DNA from: JASHVB01 sp035523995
GTDB taxonomy: Bacteria; Pseudomonadota; Alphaproteobacteria; Acetobacterales; Acetobacteraceae
Direction of reading: 5' to 3'
NCBI GenBank assembly: GCA_035523995.1
Contig: DATKPQ010000089.1
Span: forward strand, 1-64,000
DNA length: 64,000 nt
Shown piece by piece: positions 55,401-61,400 of this stretch (position 1 is the stretch's first letter; each line of letters opens with the position of its first letter). Position numbers and translations under genes: made by a program. Under the pieces are notes generated by a model. The model made no database searches. It saw only the letters and a program-made list of their open reading frames with translations, and was not told where the DNA came from.

Positions 55401-58400
55401 ACAAGGCGACGGCGTGGGTGCGGAAATCGGGCGAGACATAACCGACCCGCAGGCGCCTTCCAGGCGTCTGGTCGAGCATTGCATAGGTTGGGGACGCCGG
55501 TGCAAGCGGGCGGCCGTGGCGGGCGTCCCATTCCCGGTACTCGGCGTAGATGGCTTCCGGCGACAGATCGTCGCGGTAGTTCAGGCAGAACAGGATATTA
55601 CTGTGCGGCAGAGCGAAGTCCGGGCGCAGGCGGAGCGCCTCGCGCAGAGCGGTTTCAGCTTCCCGCAGGCGGCTCTGGCGCATCAGCGCCCCGCCCAGAT
55701 TGTTGTGTGCGTTGGCGTTGTTGGGATCGTGCCGGATGGCGGTGCGGGCTGCTTGCTCCGCCTCCTGCGCCCGGCCGTTCAACGAGAGCACCCAGGCGAG
55801 GTTGGACCAGCCGTCGGCGAAGTCCGGCGCGAGTTTCAGGGCGGCCTGATAGCAGGCGATGCTTTCGTCGTAGCGGCCTGCATCGCGCAGGATGTTGCCG
55901 AGGTTGTTGTGGGTCTCCGGGCGGTGCGGTGCCAGCGCAAGGGCGGCGCGGGCGGCTTGTTCCGCTGCATCCAGTTTCCCGAGACAGCGCAGGACGGCGG
56001 CGTGATTGGCGTATTGCTCCGGGTCATCCGGGGCGGTGGCGATGGCGATGCGGAGGTAGCGATCGGCATCGTCATAGCGGGACTCGCGATGCGCGATCAG
56101 GGCGGCGACGTGCGCGGCGGTGGCGGCGTTGGGGTTGGCCGCGAGCATCTCTTCCGCGAGCTTCCTGGCGGCGACGAGGTCACCGGAGGCGTAGGCCCGC
56201 CGGAGGTGGGCATCCAGCGCGGTGATGCTGGAGGTTTCGGTTGGTTCCGACGCCGAGGGTTCGATTTCTTGGTTATCGCCAGGATTGACCTGGGCATCAG
56301 CGCAGGGCTGATCGGGAGGTCGTGAAGCCTCTCGTCCCGCCAGCGACTCCGGAGAAGCCGGCATGTCGACATCAGTCGGCGCATCCGCAGCCTGCGGGGC
56401 GGATGATTGGGTCGAGCCCAGCCAAGGCGGGATATCGAGGGGTGCGCCGACGCACCACTCCTTCCACAATTCGCGCACGACTTGCTCTACGCACCGTGCC
56501 AAGCCGTCTGCATCGAGCAATGGCGATGCCTGCAGCCGCGTCCGCATGCCGGCACGCAGCGCCGCCAGCTCCTCGAGATTGGTTGCGGCAGTCAGGGCCC
56601 GAGCGACATAACCGTCCGGCGTGTCCGTCACCCAATCGTCCAACCCCACCGCATGGAGGATTGCGGCGCCGAAGCGTCCGACCGTTGGCCGCCCGGTGAG
56701 CGTGACAACCGGTACTCCTTGCCATAACGCCTCGATCGTGGTGGTGCCGGCGTTGTGGGGGAAAGGGTCGAACGCAATGTCGATCCGGTTATAGGCCGCC
56801 CATGTGGTTGGCTGCGGCGCCGTGTAGATCAGGTCCAACCGGTCCGCCTCGATCTCGTGCGCGGCGAAGCGTTGCACGAACAATTCCCTGAATGTACGTT
56901 CCTGGAAGGACCGGTTGTTCAGCACCAACCGCGACCCTGGAATTGCATGCAAAATTCGGGACCACGTGGCGATCACGCCAGGATTCAGCCGTTCCGGACG
57001 GCCGAAGTAGCCGAATGTAACGGCGCCGTTGGCGATAGCGGGCAGAGGCGCCACAGGCGGCATCTCAGCGGGCGGCTGATAGACGAATGGCAGGCGCGGC
57101 AGGCGGATAACGCGTTCGGAAAACAGGGGGGCGGGGCCGGGAGGCGCCAGGAAGTCGTCGGCCAGGAAAGCGTTCATCGCGGACAGGCCTGAGCTGTAGC
57201 CGTGCCCGAGCAAGTAGGCGATCTGCACCGGTGCCGGGCGGCGCGCGAAAACCAGCAGGCGATTGCCAGCGGTGTGGCCTGCCATATCCACCAGCACATC
57301 GATCTGATCGGCGCGGATTTGTGCGGCCAACTCGTCGTCCGACATGCCGACGGTGGAACGCCACGTGTCAGCCAGGCCGCGGAACCGCGTCGTGACCGCA
57401 TCTTCGACCGGCACTTCGGCGTAGCAGAATACTTCGACCCGTGTTCGATCGAGCGCAGCCAGCAGCGGTTCGGCGAAAAGCGCCGCAGCGTGTTGGCGGA
57501 AATCGGCGGAGACGAAGCCAACCCGCAGGCGCCGTTCCAGCGTGCGGTCGAGTTCGAACGGGATGTCCTGCGTCAGAGCCCGCGCATGGCGTTCGTCCCA
57601 TGCCCGGTATTCAGCGAAGATTTGCTCTGCCGAAAGGTCGTGGCGGTAGTTCAGCGCGAACAGCAGATTGCCATGGCCCGAGGCATAGTCTGGCCGTAGT
57701 TCCAGCGCGCGTCGGTAGCAGGCGTCCGTCTCGGCATGGCGCCCCTGCATCTGCAAGGCGACGGCGAGATTGGTGATCCAGCGATGCTCGTTCGGAGCGA
57801 GCGAGATGGCATCGCGGGTGGCGGCTTCGGCGGTCATCGGTGCGCCGGCGCGCAAATAGACGGCGCCCAGGTTGCCGTGCGCCGGTGCATGCGTGGCATC
57901 GATCGCGATGGCCGCCTGCAGCGCCTGCTTCGCCTCGTCGTAGCGTTCGAGGCCCAGTAGCGCGACGCCGAGGTTGGTTTGCGGTTCCACCCATTGCGGC
58001 GCAAGCTGCGCGGCCGCGGCAAAAGTTTCGACGGCGACTACAAGCTTGCCACGGCGCTGTTGCATCGTGGCGAGCGCATTGCACGCCTGAGCGTAGTCGG
58101 GGCGTGCGGCGAGCGCGTCAGCGTATGCTGCCTCAGCTTCCTCAAGCCGGCCAGCATCCGCCAGCAGGTTGCCGAGATTGTATGGCGCCGCGGCAAAGCC
58201 CGGATCGAGTGCGATGGCGCGGCGATAGGCCGTCTCGGCCTCGGCGTTTTTGTGCAGCGCACGCAGCAGGGCGCCCAGGTTCGAATGGTCGGCGGCGTCC
58301 CGCACCACCGGCCACAATCTCCGCAACGCCTCCGCCGGCGTCGTCTCTCCTCGTTGCCAGGCGGCGAGTCCCGCCATGGCTTCGGCCCGGGCCACGCCTT

Positions 58401-58431
58401 TTGCGTTGGTTGTCGTGGTCCGGGCTGTCAT
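52408..58431 (-). CDS. giant triple-module TPR + GT41 (SPINDLY/OGT-like) glycosyltransferase
   Basis: This is a 2007-residue cytoplasmic protein made of three successive TPR plus catalytic units. Unit one: TPRs to about residue 255, GT41 domain about 260-660; then a disordered Pro/Ser linker (about 665-740). Unit two: TPRs 740-945, GT41 950-1355. Unit three: TPRs 1365-1595, GT41 1597-2000. Each catalytic part repeats DVLVDMAGHTAGNRLLVFAR, GHGYSSGL-type turns and DPFPHNAGTTTIEALW with PTVGRFGA, the nucleotide-sugar site. GT41 enzymes glycosylate Ser/Thr or, in HMW1C, Asn. GGAGG precedes the ATG by three bases and the giant repeat gene ends 17 bp upstream. Confidence 0.92.
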   Translation of the reverse strand: MTARTTTTNAKGVARAEAMAGLAAWQRGETTPAEALRRLWPVVRDAADHSNLGALLRALHKNAEAETAYRRAIALDPGFAAAPYNLGNLLADAGRLEEAEAAYADALAARPDYAQACNALATMQQRRGKLVVAVETFAAAAQLAPQWVEPQTNLGVALLGLERYDEAKQALQAAIAIDATHAPAHGNLGAVYLRAGAPMTAEAATRDAISLAPNEHRWITNLAVALQMQGRHAETDACYRRALELRPDYASGHGNLLFALNYRHDLSAEQIFAEYRAWDERHARALTQDIPFELDRTLERRLRVGFVSADFRQHAAALFAEPLLAALDRTRVEVFCYAEVPVEDAVTTRFRGLADTWRSTVGMSDDELAAQIRADQIDVLVDMAGHTAGNRLLVFARRPAPVQIAYLLGHGYSSGLSAMNAFLADDFLAPPGPAPLFSERVIRLPRLPFVYQPPAEMPPVAPLPAIANGAVTFGYFGRPERLNPGVIATWSRILHAIPGSRLVLNNRSFQERTFRELFVQRFAAHEIEADRLDLIYTAPQPTTWAAYNRIDIAFDPFPHNAGTTTIEALWQGVPVVTLTGRPTVGRFGAAILHAVGLDDWVTDTPDGYVARALTAATNLEELAALRAGMRTRLQASPLLDADGLARCVEQVVRELWKEWCVGAPLDIPPWLGSTQSSAPQAADAPTDVDMPASPESLAGREASRPPDQPCADAQVNPGDNQEIEPSASEPTETSSITALDAHLRRAYASGDLVAARKLAEEMLAANPNAATAAHVAALIAHRESRYDDADRYLRIAIATAPDDPEQYANHAAVLRCLGKLDAAEQAARAALALAPHRPETHNNLGNILRDAGRYDESIACYQAALKLAPDFADGWSNLAWVLSLNGRAQEAEQAARTAIRHDPNNANAHNNLGGALMRQSRLREAETALREALRLRPDFALPHSNILFCLNYRDDLSPEAIYAEYREWDARHGRPLAPASPTYAMLDQTPGRRLRVGYVSPDFRTHAVALFAEPLLAAHDRSQVEIFCYAEVPVEDATTQRFRALADHWRSTVGRSDTAVAEQIRQDSIDVLVELAGHTAGNRLLVFARKPAPVQVAYMIGHGCTSGLSAIDAFLADDLLAPPGAEVVFSEQLLRLPRIPLAYRPPEGMPPVVPLPASSAGCITFGYFGRTVRLNDGVIATWCRTLHAIPGSRLILNSTPFAEPAGREDWSARFAAHGIGADRVHMICTTPQPCTWEAYGAIDIALDPFPHNAGTTTIEALWQGVPVLTLAGRPTVGRFGAAILHAVNLDDWVTDTVDSYVARAVAAASNLESLAELRLALRPRMAASPLLDAVGLARSVEAAYRALWDEWREGAVPYLHRLYTSGDFVGAQAFARRLLTRDPSHADALHVLGACAYEAGDPAAATALLARAPVRADILSDLGVMQRAQGDSAAAEQTLRRALALDPGLVTAMGNLGNTLMDLGRAAEAESVLIRAVEQAPHLAWLRRSLALALLARNNAADAETHLRQALALAPNDPEAHETLGALLSQSGRPVEGERHHRAALPALPDKARCLSNLAVALQMQGRHAETEKCYRQALTLRPDYASGHGNLLFALNYRDDLTPEAIYAEYRSWDAQHAQKLAQAVPPIPADRMPGRRLRLGYVSPDFRHHAVALFAEPLLAAHDRRQVEVFCYAEVAVADDTTARFRQLADQWRPTSGISDDAMAAIIRADRIDVLIDLAGHTAANRLLVFARKPAPVQIEYILGHGYTSGMSAMDAFLADDVLAPPEADALFSEHLIRLPRIPLAYRPPADMPSVAPAPAAAAGTLTFGYFGRPERLNEHVVAAWSRILAGVPGSRLVLNSRNFAEAAFRDLFAARFAAYGTANDRLLMVASAPQPRTWAAYGAIDIALDPFPHNAGTTTIEALWLGVPVVTLAGRPTVGRFGASILHAAGLDDWVTEDVDAYVARAVSAASNIDALAELRGELRPRLAASPLLDATGLAQAVETACRALWNAASAVPDLEMAAE

Positions 58432-58448
58432 GTGCCTCCGATCGTCGG

Positions 58449-61400
58449 CTAGACCTGCGTGAAGCTGTTGGCGTTGAACGTCCAGGCCGTGGAGCCATTG
58501 GTGGTGATCACGCCGATCAGCGTGCCGCCGCCCGAGAACGAGCCGTTGGCGCTATAGTACAGGCCACCGGTATCCTGTTCGAAAACGAAGCCGCCGTTTC
58601 CGCCATTGCTCAGCGTGGTCGCCAGCCGGGCCGTGGCGTTCGCCACGGACGTGAGGTCGTTGGCCGTCAGCGCCGCGCCACCCAGGTTGTAGGTGTCGTT
58701 GGTCAGTGTCTCACTGCCGGTGGTGTCGAGAGCGATCTTGTCGCCCTTGGCGGTGTTGAAGTTTTCCACCGTCGTGTAGTTGTTGGCGCTGTCCTGGTCG
58801 AACACATAAGTGTCACCCACCGTGTTGCCGGTGATGAAGTTCATTCCCGCCCCGCCGATCACCATGCTGGCCATCGAGCCGGTCAGCACCACGGTATCCG
58901 CACCGGTGCCGCCGAACACCGTACCGGTGCTGGCGACCGAGACCTTGTTGGTGCCGTTTGCCAGCGTCAGCGTGTCGGCGGCCGCACCCAGGCTGACCGA
59001 TCCATTGGTCACGAGCGTGCCCAGCGTCACGGTATCTGTCCCGGTGCCGCCGATGAGTGTGTTGACGTTGTTCACCGTGCCGGCGTCACCGCCGTTTGCC
59101 AGCGTCAACTTGTTCTCGCCGCCGCCCAGATCGACCTTCATCGAGTCGGTCAGAGAACTGCCCAGCGTAATGGTGTCGTTGCCCGACCCGGCCAGGATCG
59201 TGTCGACATTCGCCACCGTCGCGCTGTTCGTGAAGTTGCCGAACGTGACCGTATCGGCTGCGGTGCCAAGGCTGACACTGGCATTGGCCTCGGCAGTGCC
59301 GTAGGTGATCGTGTCAACGCCGGTGCCGCCGATAAGCGTGCCGACATTGTTCACGGTGCCGGTGCTGGTGGCATTGCTCAGTGTCAGCGTGTTGGTCCCG
59401 GCACCGAGATCGATCGACATGCCGGTTGTCAGCGCGCCACCCAGCGTGATGGCGTCGTTGCCGGCGCCACCGACCAAGGTTTGCACGTTGGTGACTGTCG
59501 CGTTATTGTTCGACTTGTTCAGCGTTAGCGTGTTGGATCCGCCGCCCAGGTCGATATCGGCGCCCGTCACCCCTGCGCCCAGGGTCATGGTGTCGTTGCC
59601 GGACCCGCCAAGCAATGTGGCGAAATTCGCCACCGTCGCCGAGTTCGTGCCGTTCGCCAGTGTCAGCGTATCCTGACCTGTCCCCAGACTGACGCTGCCG
59701 TTCACCACGGCCGTGCCAAGCGTGATCGCATCATTGCCGGTGCCGCCGATCAGCGTGTTGATATTATTGACGGTGCCGGTGTTCGCACCGTTCGCCAGAG
59801 TCAGCACGTTCTGCCCGCCGCCCAGATCGACCGAATTCGATGTTGTGAGCAAGCTGCCGAGCGTGATCGTGTCGTTACCGGTGCCACCGACGATCGACGA
59901 TACGTTGCCGATGGTCGCCGTGTTGGCGAAGTTGCCGAGGGTCAGCGTATCGTTGCCAGCGCCCAGGCTGATGCTGGCCTTGCTCGCCGCCGTGCCGAGC
60001 GTGATCGTGTCGTTCCCGGTGCCGCCAATCAAAGTGCCGATGTTTCTCACCGTACCGGTATTGGTGGCGTTGTTCAGCGTCAGCGTGTTCGCACCGCCGC
60101 CCAGATCGACCGACATGCTGTTGCTCAGCGCGCTGCCCAAGGTAATGGTGTCGGCACCGGAGCCGCCGGTGACAGTCTCCACGTTCGAGACAGTGGCAGC
60201 GTTGGTGTAGTTGCCCAGCGTCAGCACGTCCGACCCTGCGCCAAGGTCAATGCTGACATTGGCGGCGGCCGCACCCAGCGTGATGGTATCCGCCCCGCTG
60301 CCGCCGACGATGGTCTTGACGTTGGAGACCGTCGCCGAGTTGGTGAAGTTGCCGAACGTGACGGTGTCGTTGCCGGATCCCAAGTTGACGCTGCCATTGC
60401 TCATTGCGGTGGACAATGTGACGGTGTCCGCCCCGGTGCCGCCGGTCAGCGTGTTGACGTTGCCCACCGTGCCGGTGTTGGTGAAATTGCCCAACGTCAG
60501 CAGATTCTTGCCGCCGCCAAGATCCACCTGCATGTTGGTGGTCAGCGCCGACCCCAGCGTGACGCTGTCGTTGCCGCTGCCGCCGGCAATCGTTTCGGTG
60601 TTGGCGACCGTCAGGCTGTTGGCGAAGTTGCCGAGCACGACTGTGCTCGCCCCGCCTTTCAGGTCGATGCTGTCGTTGGTGACGGCAGCGCCGAGCGTCA
60701 CGGTGTCGCCACCGCCGCCACCGACGATCGAAGAGACGGCGGACGCGGTCAGCGTATTGCCGCCTGCCGCCAGGGTCAGCCGGTCCGCCGACGTGCCCAG
60801 GCTGACGCTGGCGTTGGTCACCTGCGTGCCCAGCGTGATCAGGTCCACGCCGGTGCTGCCGATCAGTGTATTGACATTGCTGACGGTGCCGGTGTTAGCG
60901 CCGTTGGCCAGTGTGAGCTTGTTCGATCCGCCGCCCAGGTCGACCGACATGTTGGTCGCCAGTAGCGAGCCCAAAGTGATGGTGTCGTTGCCGCTACCGC
61001 CGGCCAGGGTTTGCACATTGGACACGGTTGCCGAGTTGGTGCCGTTTGCCAGCGTCAGCGAATCGCCGCCGCCGCCGAGGTTGACGCTGCCATTGGTCAT
61101 CGCGTTACCGAGGGTGACCGTATCGGCGCCCGTGCCGCCAACCAGCGTGTTGATGTTGTTGACGGTACCGGTATTGGCGAAGTTGCCCAGCGCCAGCTTG
61201 TTCTCGCCGCCGCCGAGGTCGATCGAGGTACTGTCGGTCAGCGCCGTGGTCAGCGACACCGTGTCGTTACCCGAACCGCCGGTGATGGTATCGACGTTCC
61301 CCACCGTCGCCGTGTTGGTGAAGTTGCCGAAGGTCAGCGTGTCATTGCCGGAACCGAGATTGATGCTGGCATTGCCGGCAGCGGTGCCGAGTGTGATGGT

